Positions 19,528 through 29,490 of a stretch of 64,000 nucleotides of DNA are shown piece by piece. The DNA is taken from contig CAUYUJ010017845.1 of assembly GCA_963575745.1 (NCBI GenBank), positions 62,001 through 126,000 on the forward strand. The letters are read 5' to 3'. Both the position numbers and the translations under genes were made by a program. Below the pieces are notes generated by a model. It was not told the DNA's origin. It saw only the letters and a program-made list of their open reading frames with translations, and ran no database searches. Source of the stretch: Prorocentrum cordatum. Taxonomy: Eukaryota; Sar; Dinophyceae; Prorocentrales; Prorocentraceae. Position 1 is the stretch's first letter, and every line of letters starts with the position of its first letter.

Positions 19528-20152
19528 CCACCATCGCCGTACGACTACTAAAGATGACTGGGGAGGTTGGAATGGCCCCTTCCCAGTTGCGAAGAATGAT
19601 CCTGGACGGGGTCAGGTCATCACCCGGGTAGGCAACCGAGATGTTCAAGTACAATACGGCGATGCAAGGCATTCGCTCTACATTGAAGCACTCATAGCCC
19701 GAGAGATTGGGTCCGACAGCACTGCACTACGCACAGTGTTGACATTCGTCGCTAGCCTTTCAGCGGGGAGACCTGTGTTGAGATTTGGTTCTGTGCCGAC
19801 CAGGAAAGGTGCGCTTCAGATGACAACGGCAAGTCGCCTATCTCCAAAGGTACACTTGGCTCTACAATATCTCATCAGAAACTTCTTCCGCATCGAGAAT
19901 GTTGTTTCGGTCAGATTAGCCAGGAGTATTCATAAACTGCCCGCGGTTACTTATGCTGAAAGTTGCACATTGGTTCATTACGATAACGACGTGAATCCAG
20001 GATTCCACTACTATGAAGCAGAAGGTACTGATCTGAACATACGCGCTGTATCTGGATCAGCACACTCGCGTGTCATCCAGCCAATGCCTGAAACCCATCA
20101 AACCTCAGGCAGGCTTCGATCAGGATATGTCAATGTTCGAGGAGTTGGCTGA
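19505..20152 (+). CDS. Integrase C-terminal / interdomain region
   Basis: Overlaps the end of the integrase frame in another frame. DDWGGWNGPFPV plus VQVQYGDARHSLYIE resemble the C-terminal small beta-barrel of copia integrases, which binds DNA. The remainder (to 20152) is a linker with a degenerate hairpin motif giving AGRPV at 19763. The overlap with the upstream frame marks a frameshift at about 19505-19527. No catalytic residues are expected here. Confidence 0.5.
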   Translation: MTKEILVDHHRRTTTKDDWGGWNGPFPVAKNDPGRGQVITRVGNRDVQVQYGDARHSLYIEALIAREIGSDSTALRTVLTFVASLSAGRPVLRFGSVPTRKGALQMTTASRLSPKVHLALQYLIRNFFRIENVVSVRLARSIHKLPAVTYAESCTLVHYDNDVNPGFHYYEAEGTDLNIRAVSGSAHSRVIQPMPETHQTSGRLRSGYVNVRGVG

Positions 20153-20288
20153 TGCGCCACCACCTGAGGGAGGCGCTAGAGAGGCTTCAGAAGTCGAACC
20201 AGAACATGATGACGGACGGCTGTCTACCATCTACGAAGAAGCAGAAGTTGATATTGAGTCACATGTTATGGAGGTGTAGTGCGCAGAC

Positions 20289-22379
20289 TTGCGAGAGGAA
20301 GAGGAATTGCTCGAGGCAGCTCCACTAGAAGAACTCCTTACCGTACCCACACAGATGGTTCTTGACCAGAGTGCGTTGATCACCGTAGTTGATGAACAGC
20401 GGGGACAACTGCCGAAGGGGAGACGCACTCATGATCCAGATACTGAGGAAACGTACTTCGCTCCCCTGTGCACCCTGGTCGAAGACGGCAGCTATGGGCT
20501 CGACTCTGACGAAAACGGTCCATGCGCGGAGCTCTGCTTTACAACGGGGATGTCAAAGGTCGTCTTGTTCGAGCAGCAACAGATGCTGTTAGACGTCGAC
20601 CGTGTGACCAGCATGCGAGTATATGTTGCTGCCGCCGCAAAGCGAGCTGCGGTCGTCAATGAAGACGACCTCCTCACTAAGGCTGACATCCAGGCGAACC
20701 CAGAGAAATACCGAAGGCCCTTTTCACCGAACTCAAGACATGGTTCGACAATACATGCTTCAAAACGCAGGAGATCGCCAAGGCGTCGAACATCATGACT
20801 CCGAGATATGTATACACATGGAAATTCGTTTAAAACGACAAGGGCGAGATGGAATGCGCCATCCGACTTCGTCTGGTACTTCGACGCTTCATGGACCTAG
20901 AAGACTTCGACGTAGATACATTTTCCGGAACAGCCAGAAGGTCAAGCCAGAGGTTACTTGCCAGCGCGGCAGCGTGCAAGAAACAGTGGATCATTGCTTC
21001 CCTGGACATCAACATGGCCTTCCTAAAGGGATTGACCTATCGAGAACTCGCGGAGGCAACTCGTGAAGAAGGAACGTGTGGCGTGTTTTACCTTGCCGCC
21101 TGGGTCGGCAACTGCGCTCCGTGCTCTTCCAGGGTTTGAGAACTACGACGAGTCAAAGCACTGCCTTCAGTGCTTGAAACCGGGCGCAGGCACTAAGGAC
21201 GCCCCACGGGCTTTCTCACTTCAGCCCAGGAGAACCACCAGGGGATTTGGCCTCCGACCTACGTCTTATGACGAGGAGTTCGAGGCGAGCACTAACTTGC
21301 TCACGGCCAAACATGCCGATGACAGTAACATGGCCGGCACTGAGGGCACCATTGACAAGTGTGTCAAATGCGTTGAGGACATTTTTGGCAAGTGTAAACT
21401 CAACAAGCACACATATACGATCTGTGCTGTGAGGTACACCGAGGATGAGGGCGGCAATGTCACCTTGGATCAATATGAATACATTAAACAGCTCCGTCCT
21501 ATACAACATCCTGAATTGACTGGCGCGGACGCTGACGCTCAAGCGACCAAGATGGTGGCAGATAGGTTCGCCAGCCTCAGACGTGCGTTGGCATACGCAT
21601 TGGTCACCCAGGCCTGGTTGATGGTCTATGTTGTATCCCTCCAGCGCGTCCAAGAACCGACCAATATTCAAGTGCGACGATTAAACGCGATCGCCGGAAA
21701 GTTGCAGTCCTGCCCGAAGCAGATCGTCTACCAGGCGATGAACCCCACGGGCGAGGTCGACTTACATAGTGACTCAGGCTATCTACGCCTGAGTGGAGAC
21801 GCCGATGACGACGTCAATGGCAATGCCATTCGCGGGGCCAGCCTGCTACGACGTGGAAACACGTCATCTGGCAAGCCTGTCGTTCACTTGATTGATGCGC
21901 ACTGCAAGTCTCACCGCTTGCAAGCCCGCTTCAGCTATTCAGAAGAGACACTTGCAGCAGCCCATAATTTGGAGGACTGTTATCCCACGATTGTGACTCT
22001 GCACGGACTCCATGCGGGGCCACTCTCACCCACTCAGTTGAAAGATATACTTGTGTTGGGTGGCCTGTGCATCAAGGTCACTCTGACCATCGATGCTGAG
22101 TATGTCTTTAAGTCCTTGTCAAGCAAAGACTTGAAGAGGCCGACTGAGTGTACCCTTTCAGGACACATAAGTTGGATACGACAGATGATGGAGCGCGGAA
22201 TCGTGCATCGCATTCAGTGGTGTGATACCCGCGATATGATTGCGGATGGACACACAAAAGGGAGCATTGACAGAGACATGCCCGTACAAGTCATGGGAAG
22301 TATACAGACCTTCAAACACGACCTGAAGAGACATGCGCCATATCGGGCTGGCCAGACATCAAGTTCTGACGCCGCCTGA
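20289..22379 (+). pseudogene. Copia-type reverse transcriptase and RNase H
   Basis: Built from frames 20289-20798, 20830-21140 and 21063-22379. The RT starts near MTPRYVYTWKF (about 20800), is cut by TAA at 20831-20833, then reads SLDINMAFLKG (motif A, about 20998-21030) and, after a frameshift near 21065-21090, KHADDSNM (motif C, about 21309-21332) with both catalytic Asp. RNase H follows: VDLHSDSG, TLTIDAEYVFKSLSS and CDTRDMIADGHTKG (22221-22262), the family's usual C-terminal signature. The final frame (438 codons) is clean to its stop at 22377-22379. The copy is inactive because of one stop and two frameshifts. Confidence 0.8.
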
Positions 22380-22835
22380 TGCGCGTGCCTTACATTCGCG
22401 AGGCAACTCGCTGACGGGTCCAACTCCTTTGGGTCCGTCTCTTTTCCCGTCTTTGTATAGGTTAGCTGCTGAATTGCTCTCGCTTTGCAGGTGGCGGACG
22501 CGCGCTTCGTCCCCCTCCCCCCCCGACTCTAAAGTGAGCTGAGGGACGTAAGGAGCGGAAGCGAGCGTGCGCCCGCGGCCGTCTTGGTTCAAGCGGCCGG
22601 CCGCCTAGATTTGACTGTGCCTCACCGCGAGGCACACTATCGCTATCGATACTAAAAGGCATCCCCTTTTACTTGACATGGCTTCCCCTCTTGCATTGGG
22701 ACTATCGTTGCTGCGATACATCCGAGCTGGAGCTTGGCTTCGCCTGAGGCGAAGCTGCTGGCGGGGCCTCCCAGGCCCCTTCAAACTGGCGCGACCCCAA
22801 TTAACTCCGCAGGGGAAAGTTTTCTATTGAATTGG
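22380..22835. other. 3' flank of the copia-type element with a hairpin cluster
   Basis: No gene is seen. Perfect palindromes are packed here: GCGGCCGGCCGC (about 22592-22604), GTGCCTC-ACCGC-GAGGCAC (22617-22635), GCTTCGCC-TGA-GGCGAAGC (22737-22755) and GGGGCCT-CCC-AGGCCCC (22763-22779). The last two form a double hairpin 7 bp apart. They may mark the 3' untranslated end of the retroelement or a separate hairpin element. Confidence 0.6.
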
Positions 22836-23080
22836 CGCAGTGCTTGGCATTGATCCGCATTTCTTCGCATTTCTTGGCCTTGGTTGCCATTGTTTGCCAT
22901 TGCTTGCCATTGCTTGGCATCGCTTGGCCTTGCTTGGCATTGCTTCGCATTGCTGGGCCTTGCTTGGCATTGCTTGGCATCGCTTGGCATCGTTTCGCAT
23001 TGCTTGGCATTGCTTCGCATTGCTTGGCATCGCTTGGTATTGCTTGGCGTTGCTCCGCATTGCTTGGCATAGCTAAGAAC
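22836..23080. repeat. 10-bp minisatellite (TTGCTTGGCA)n
   Basis: About 22 units of 10 bp with variants such as TTGCTTCGCA, TCGCTTGGCA and TTGCTGGGCC. Because 10 is not a multiple of 3, all frames on a strand read the same 10-residue peptide pattern in different phase (minus strand NAKQCQAMPS-like), which explains the stacked long frames here. These are not genes. Confidence 0.9.
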
Positions 23081-24290
23081 ACGAGGCGATGGGGGCGGGG
23101 AGCCCCGAACCCAAGGAACTGCCGTGAAACGGGCAACATAACAATAGGAGACACTGAGGGCGGGGAAGCCGAACAACCCGCGGAACCTCCAAGCAACGGG
23201 CAAAGGAACCATAGGAGGCACCAACTTTTAACCAAATGCGAACCCATTAGGCAAGCCTTATTCGGGGAACATCTGTTAAAAAACGTACGGAAACTCAATC
23301 ATCTCGGCCTCTTCGGGCCCTCCTGGTGGACCTCTTCGAGTCCTCTTGGGCAGTCTCGGAGGCCTCCAGGGGGCCGTCTTGGAGGCTTCTTGGGCGAACT
23401 TGGAGGCATCTTGGAGGCTGCTTGGGTCGTCTTAGAGGCCACTTTGGACCATCTTGGGCGAAATTAGAGGCCGTCTTCGCCGTCGTGGAGGCCATCGTGG
23501 AGCCACCAGGTCTGGGAGAGCTTTCCGGGTGGCCAGTGCGCTGGGCCGAAGCCCCAGGGGGAGTCTTAAAAAGAACCAGGAGCCATCAGACATTTAGCAC
23601 GTTGGGCACCGTTGTGATAAATCAACAGGGGGCGGCGGATCACAGACGCCTGCGGCGAATCACCGCCGCCCCCTGCCTTTGCGAAGCGCCTCTGTGGCTA
23701 CACGTTGGGCCCCAGCTTGGTCAAGCTATCGGACGATGTGTTCCCCCAGCCGCTCTTGAAACTCTTCGGGGAACACGTGGGGGAGGATGGGAGGATTAGG
23801 AGAGGGAGGAAGAGGAGGACGAAGAGGAGTAGGAGGAGGAGGCATCTAGGGAGCCTCTTGGGGCACTCTTGGAGGCCTCCTGGGAGCTTCCTGGGGGCCT
23901 CTTGGAGGCCTCTTAGGGCCTTCTTGGGGGCCCCTTTGGCCGTCTTAGGGCGGTCCTGGCCCGTCTGACGCCGTCGGGAGCCGTCTTGGGTGCCTCTTTG
24001 AACCGACTTGAGGCACTCTTGGGGCGCTTCGAGGCCGTCTTGGAGGCCATCTTGGGCGTCATGGAGGCCTGTTGGGCCGTCTTGGGGCCCTCTTGGGGCC
24101 GTCTCGGGGGTCTCTTGGGCCGTGACGGGGCCATTTTGGAGGCTTCTCGGGCGATCAGCATACGCCAACATCCTTCAAACATTGTTTTGGCCTTTTCGGG
24201 GCTTTGGGCCGTCTTGGAGGCCTCTCGGGGGACAGGGGGGTATTTTCGATGGCGCCGTCCAGGTCCCCAGCTGATACAGTATGGCGGCAA
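23081..24290 (+). repeat. TCTTGG array 3 with palindromic leader
   Basis: 23081-23300 is spacer without a gene. TCTTGG subunits run 23320-23500 and 23840-24240. Between them (23623-23815) lies a leader module: a GC palindrome GGGGGCGGCGGAT...ATCACCGCCGCCCCC, then a GAAGCGCCTCTGTGGC stretch, CTTCGGGGAACACG and a purine tract. A homologous leader precedes array 5 at 36963-37150. The linker CGCCAACATCCTTCAAACAT (about 24165) recurs at 37570 and 38540. Confidence 0.75.
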
Positions 24291-24356
24291 TCTCTTCGTG
24301 GGGATCTAGCTGTAGGAGATAACAAGCACGTTTTATCACTCTTGGGAGATCTGTAA

Positions 24357-26987
24357 CAATGCTATGAGCATGTCCAACATCCTCAGCTAGTTCGCACGGC
24401 TATTGACTGGAATTTCCCACTGCCCTCATTAAGATTCGCACTGCACACTTATGGGTGGAGGAGGGTCTTATGCATGGATGGGATGGTTTCAGATCCTATT
24501 GAACCTGGGCAGGGGATTGTGGCGGGGAGCAGCACTGCAACGTTTGAAATCAAATGCTACTGTATCCCTAGTGTTAACGCCTACCTCGAGCGTGGCTTCA
24601 CCCCTTCGCTGACGGTTCATGTCGACGATTTTGGTTTGAATGAGTATAACGATTCTATTTCAGGCTGTGTTACGAACATGGCCATGGCTTTGGCTTATCT
24701 TATCGATAACCTCTCCAACCTGTTCAACCTCTCCTTCTCCCTCAAAAAGTTCTGCTTGACGGGCACGAGCGTGGCTCTGGTCCGCGCTGCACAAGCAGGG
24801 CTGCAGAAGTTTGCAGGATCTTACGGCCCGTCGATTGTCAACCTGGGCGTCGATTTCGCCCCTGGTAAGCATCGGAAGGTGATGAAGGGCAAACAGAAGA
24901 GGAGGGAGAGGGTGGTCAAAGGGAAGAGACGGCTCTACAAAATCGCCTCACTGAAGAATCCCAAACGGTCCAGGGCCAAGGTTTGGTTTTGCGGGGTCAA
25001 GCCGGCTGTGACGTACGGGGAGGAGGTGGTGGGGTGGAATCCGATGGAGATCAGGAGGTTACGCTCCCAGGCGGGAGGCTTCCTGGGACTGACGAGCTGT
25101 GGAGCAGATCTCGACTTAGCTTTTTCGCTGGAACCTGAGAGGGATCCGCTTCGTCATGCAGGTGCTACGGTCACCAGATATGCCAAGGAATATTGGCTGA
25201 CTACCTCGGTGGAGCACAGGCAGGGAGACTGTCTGACGGTAGGTGAGCTGTCTAAGATTATTCCGCTGGTTCAGGGACACTTGGAGGCGAACCCTAGAAG
25301 ATCTTGGGACTTCAGAGCCTGGGGACCTGTGGGGGACATGCTCCAGTGGATGCTCAAAGCGAAGTGGGATGTTGTGGGGCCTGGACATTTCTCGAGGCGC
25401 AATGGGGACCCCCTCATCCTGACGGCCACGCCCTACTGTCAAGTCTCTAAGTATTTCGTGAGCGACTTAGGTAACCAGATGATTTCATAACGAATGGACA
25501 AATACTTAGGGGAAAGCGACCACGAACGTGCGAGAGAGATCCTGGACAGGGGACTTTGGGTGGAACCTCCGAGGGCCTTCTGGAGAGGAAAATCGCACAA
25601 GAGGTCGAAAGTTCACCGTCGATGTGTTCGTCAGGTATTTACACGTTCGTATGTCACTGCCAGTACTCTCCATCGATGGGGATATCAGGTTTCTCCACTG
25701 TGCCCTTTCTGCCGCAGCGAACAGAGTGGGTGCGTGGACACGATCTGGCACAGGCTTTTTGAATGCCCAGGCTTGCAGGAGAAAAGGTCTGAGTTTTTGC
25801 CTGAGGAGCTGGTCAAGCGAGGGCTGGAGGCTGGTGCTGAGGACCCCCTGTACAGCTACCTGTGGCACCCGAATCCTGCTGGCATCTCTCCGTGTGCTTG
25901 GGATGGGGAGGTGAAGTATGTGGGCTCTGACTACCAACCGTGCGACAAATTTTGTTTTTCTGGGAATGAGTATATCTATTCGGATGGCTCCTGCAAGGGG
26001 CCCACTCTTCCTGTGTTTCGGGCTGGGTGGGCGGTGGTGGCTGTCGACGACGAGGGAAGGTTTCTCAAGGCGGTGTTTGGGAATGTTCCTGGATTTCTCC
26101 CTCAGAGCGCTGTCTTTGGAGAAGTGTATGCGCTGTTGCAGGCGCTCGAGCATCTAGACAGCACCGTCGGCGATGTGCCAGAAGAGTATGTCATCCATGT
26201 CGACTGCAATTCTCTTTTCTCGGGCTCGGAGAACAGCTTCACGGCGACCTCTGGCTCGACTCCTTCGTCGGAGGTGTGGAGAGTGCTTTTTCAGAGGCGC
26301 TACCCAGAGTGGCGCCTGCAGAAGGTTCGTGCTCATCAGACGGATGAAAATCTCACAGGAGTGCCTCTTCGACACAAGCGAGGGAATGACAAAGCAGATG
26401 AATATGCCAAGGATGGGGTTCACTCACACCCCGACGTCCTCGACAATATTGACAAATATGAAATGGCGGAGGCAGACTGGAATGAGGTTGCGATGCCAGT
26501 AGCTAAGTTTCTGTCTGATCTGCCGACGGCCAAGGAGCTGTTCGGCAAGCTTAACAGAGAGCCGAGACCCCCGAAGCCGAGGCTTGTCTCCAGTGGCCGA
26601 GCTCACCGAGTGCTTTGGAACGGTTGCCGTTGGCGGTGTGTCCAGTGCGCCAGGTGCTTCTCCGAGAAGCGCGCGCCAGGTAGATGTGCCAGATTACCCC
26701 CAGCTCTCAAGGAGCTGGCCAATACCCAGTTAGATCGCCCACACAAGCTGTATGTTTGTAGAGTGATCGAAACCGATCTTCCGATTGTTTTTTGTATGGT
26801 TTGCGGGGCCTACACTTCAGGCCAACCACGAAAGTTGGGGGGCCCGTGTGATAAAGTGTATGTGGTGCAGCGTCGCCAGATTCTCAATGGCAGACTCCCG
26901 TGGCCGAAGAGTCACCATGTCTCCAACCCCTGGCCCCTCACCCCCGATTGCCCCAAAGGGGGAGAGTGGTGGAATCTGCTGTACTAA
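24357..26987 (+). pseudogene. LINE-type retrotransposon 3' half: RT, zinc knuckle, RNase H
   Basis: The frame is open from 24357 (no Met needed; the 5' end is truncated at TCTTGG array 3). It carries PGQGIVAGS (RT motif B), VHVDDFGL (motif C, 24615-24638), the thumb, then one in-frame TAA at 25488-25490, after which the same frame runs 499 codons. The second part has CPFC...HRLFEC (C-x2-C ... H-x4-C, 25702-25767) and an RNase H with all four acidic residues: SDGSC (25980), GEVYALL (26119), VDCN (26200) and GNDKADEYA (26384). The RT copies element RNA at nicked DNA and RNase H removes RNA. One stop separates it from an intact fragment. The 5' part of the RT and the endonuclease are missing. 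Confidence 0.8.
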
Positions 26988-27402
26988 TTCATCTTAGTTT
27001 TGGTCAGCCCTTTCGTTCCTGGAATGGTAGGGTGAGGGGAGAGCCACTGGAAAAGGCCGTCTTCGGTCATCTTGAGGTCATTTTGGGCCGCCGGGGGTGC
27101 ATCTGGACAGTCTTGGAGGCATCTTGGGGCCATCTTCGCCGTCTTGGAGGCCATCTTTGCTGTCTTGGAGGGCATCTGGGCCGTCTTGGAGGCATCTTGA
27201 AGGCCATCTTGGGTAATCTTGACTGTCTTGGAGGCGATCGGACAATTTGTATTTGTTTGGCGGATTGTACGGCCTGTCGGGTGGCAGGCGGACCGAAACC
27301 GCAGGAGGAGTTCTTGTTAAAAGAACCTTTACTCCGACGGTAGGACCCCGCATGAGCATCCTCTTGGTTCATGTGGAATGCCCCTCACCGTCGTCCTCGT
27401 GA
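26988..27402 (+). repeat. LINE 3' flank and TCTTGG array 4
   Basis: After the LINE stop comes a short unique stretch (to about 27050), then GCCGTCTTGGAGGC-type subunits to about 27240, then spacer with a GTTAAAAGAACC stretch. No poly-A tail is visible after the LINE. No gene is supported. Confidence 0.65.
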
Positions 27403-27734
27403 TTGGTGAGGCGTCCTTGCTGTCTCCTCTGCGTCATTTTCCTTCTCGCCCTGGCGCGGGCTCTCCTCCCGCTCCCTACGTTGCCCCCTCCTCGCCCTCT
27501 TGTTTTTTTCACGCCCCGCCACCCCCTCCCCTTTCTATTGCATGAGCGCGCATGTCGATTCTCCTCGGCGCCGTCGCCGCCTCGGCCATCACGGGCGCAT
27601 TCCCTAATGGCCACAACGCGCAACCGTTGGGACAACCCCGCGGGCCAGGCTGGCTGGACAACCCCGCGAACCGCTGGCGCGCGAGACCAAGCCGTTGGGA
27701 CAACCAGCGGGTTTCGAGCGGGGCGCAGCCGTGC
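27403..27734. other. Spacer with repeated GTTGGGACAACC motif
   Basis: A pyrimidine-rich stretch (27410-27540), then CCGTTGGGACAACC at about 27624 and again at about 27692, with a truncated form GGCTGGACAACCCCGCG at about 27652. GTTG-GGA-CAAC can form a small hairpin. Both strands have open frames here but no recognisable protein. Confidence 0.4.
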
Positions 27735-28385
27735 TCAGGCGGGAGGCAGCACGAAACCCAGCTCTGCCGCGAGCTGCTCCGCCTCTCCCCTGGAGTTGCC
27801 CGCTCTCTTGTCGAAGTCCGCAAGCGCGTTCCAAAGGGACGCCAGCGGCCCTCGTTCCAGGAGCTCTCGCGGCGGCGGCCGCAGGATCAGCGTGTTCCGC
27901 ATGCGCGTGGCGCGGTAGAACATGACGCATAGATGCAGTCACCAGTGGTCGTCTAACGTGCCCGTGCGACCAGCGTCCTCGTCTCCCGCGCAGTCGATAG
28001 TGACGCCCTTGAGCAGCGTCTGGCCCTGCGGCAGCGTGGGGGCGAGGTGGGACACGCGCGTCATGGTGAACCCCGATCGGCGCTGCGTGCGGCCCCGAGC
28101 TCTGCCACGTGAGCTCCTGCTCGCTGGGCTTGAACATCAGCAAGTTCGGCGCCCGCTCCACGGCATGGCCGCCGTCGTCGGCGCCTTCGGCGCCCTGTCG
28201 CAGCAGTTCGGCGACCTCCTGGTCGATCGGAGACTCCTTGAAGCCGTGCGGGTGCAACCAGATTTCTTGAGCGGGGTCAAACAAACTGGCCAGGCGAACG
28301 CCCCTCGTGCTGCTGCTCGTCCTCGGGGTGGAACTCGAAGGACACGATGGCGGCCCTACGCAGCCGTGAGCCGCGCAGACGAGGC
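27735..28385 (-). pseudogene. Unrecognised protein-coding remnant, frameshifted
   Basis: On the minus strand three frames chain into a plausible protein: IVSFEFHPEDEQQHEG (about 28350-28300), then VRLASLFDPAQEIWLHPHGF with LLMFKPSEQELTWQSS (about 28300-28110), then FTMTRVSHLAPTLPQGQTLL with TIDCAGDEDAGRTGTLDDHW (28067-27950), a TGA stop, and VMFYRATRMRNTLILRPP down to ELGFVLPP (about 27920-27735). Two frameshifts and one stop are needed. I do not recognise the family. It could be a host gene copied by reverse transcription, since no intron is evident. Confidence 0.4.
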
Positions 28386-29423
28386 CCCCGCCTGAGAATT
28401 CCTCCATGTTCAAGCTTCAGGAGCCCAAGAGCGACGACAGTTGCAGGAATCGAATGGCCCGCTCGTGTTAGTGACGTGATCTGCGGGCCCCATAGGAAGG
28501 AAAAGGGTTCCCACTTGAGATTTCCCGGGCATTCGTGCACACACGAGGCTCTCGCCATATATTTCCTCCAGATTCAGGTTTAAAAAACCCAAAAGTAACG
28601 ACAATTACATGCGTCGAGTGACCCGCTCGAATTATTAACCTGACTCGCGAACCCCATAGGGAGGGGGCTCCCGCCTGACATGTCCTTTCGATTCATTCAC
28701 ACAAAAAAAGGTTGTTGCTTGATGTGTCCCCCAGGGTCCAGCCCCACGAGCACAATAGTGACGACAGTTACAGGTCTCCGATAACCTGTTTGGATTAGTA
28801 GCATGATCTGCGGGCCCCCTAGGGAGGGGTTTCCCGCCTGAGACTTCCTCGCCATTCACCCATGGACGAGGTTCCCGCTTGATACTTCGTCCACATTCAG
28901 GCCTCAGGAGCCCAAGCGTGATGACACTTCAAAGATCCCGATGGCCCGTTCGGATTAATAGCGTAATCTGCGGGCCCTATAGGGAGGGGGTTGCCGCGTC
29001 AGCCTTCTTCGCGATTCACCCACAGACGAGGCTCCTGCCTGAGACATCCTCCGCACTCAAGCTTGCGGCGGCCAAGATTGACGATTGTTACCGGTTTCCG
29101 ATGACCCGGTCGCGTTAGTAGCGTGCTCCGCGGGCCCCATCGGGAGGGGGTTCCCGCCTGAGACTTCTGCGCACTTCAATCACAGACGAGGCTCCCGCTT
29201 CAAATTGTTTCATGTTCGAGCTTCAGGAGTTCCAAAGTGACGATCGTTGCAGATTCCCGATGGCCCGTTCAGATTAGTAACATGGGCTGCGGGCCCCGTG
29301 GGGAGGGGGCTCCCGCCTGAGATTTCCTCGCAATTCATTCACAGACGAGGCTCCCGCTCGAGACGTCCTCAAGATGAATGTGTGCGCGTGTGAGTGATGA
29401 CGATGGTGGTGGTGATGATGGTG
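28386..29423. repeat. ~160-bp tandem array (GCTCCCGCCTGAGACTTCC family)
   Basis: Six diverged units start near 28411, 28573, 28736, 28894, 29058 and 29217 (spacing 158-164 bp). Each unit has AAGCTTCAGGAGCCCAA, a GATGGCCCGYTCGGATTA stretch, CTGCGGGCCCCATAGGGAGG and two copies of GCTCCCGCCTGAGACTTCC-like sequence. The same core recurs at 0.9-1.1, 50.7-51.2 and 63.8 kb. A GATGGT microsatellite (29395-29424) follows, into which the next element inserted. Confidence 0.8.
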
Positions 29424-29490
29424 ATTGTCGTGATCTCACGGGATTCCGATGCATCTTGTGGGCCGCCGCCGTTCTGGTTGCTTAAGTCTT
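29424..29490 (+). repeat. Split direct repeat, 5' A1 copy
   Basis: 67 bp from ATTGTCGTGATCTCACGGG to GGTTGCTYAAGTCTT. It matches A2 (36020-36086) at 64 of 67 positions and A3 (36257-36323) nearly as well. No B repeat follows it, which is what the split arrangement predicts. Confidence 0.9.

Larger units (their letters stand above)
9778..19776 (+). repeat. 21 copies of a 14-nt hairpin coding AGxPA
   Basis: Consensus GCRGG-GNNA-CCTGC: a 5-bp stem with mostly GNNA tetraloops (GCAA, GACA, GAAA, GATA, GGCA, GAGA). Starts: 9778, 10172, 10196, 10220, 11490, 11640, 11814, 12443, 12470, 12965, 13022, 13079, 13838, 14201, 14465, 14670, 15291, 16044, 18463, 18577, 19763. Stem variants GCGGG and GTGGG still pair with CCTGC through G-T wobble. 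Where the frame is known, each reads Ala-Gly-x-Pro-Ala (x = Gln, Thr, Lys, Ile, Ala, Asn, Arg). The Gly codon is always GGG and the Pro codon is CCT in all but one (CTT) copy. None lies in the RT-RNase H part. Confidence 0.85.
9469..22379 (+). mobile_element. Degenerate Ty1/copia-type retrotransposon with extra domains
   Basis: Domain order is gag-like, Tpt1/KptA-like, linker, RING, aspartic protease, conserved CHFG segment, methyltransferase-like, integrase, RT, RNase H. Integrase before RT and the C-terminal ADGHTKG of the RNase H are the Ty1/copia arrangement. The reading frame shifts at least eight times and one in-frame TAA (20831-20833) lies in the RT, so the copy is dead. A 1.3-kb repeat block interrupts the methyltransferase-like domain. 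No long terminal repeats could be identified by eye. The outer limits given are those of the outermost recognisable coding, not the true ends. Confidence 0.8.

Noticed and set aside
9160-22835. Long terminal repeats of the copia-type element
   Set aside because: No pair of matching sequences could be found by eye at 9.2-9.5 and 22.4-22.8 kb.
28386-29380. CRISPR array
   Set aside because: The whole unit is repeated with uniform drift; no conserved repeat with unique spacers, and the context is eukaryotic.
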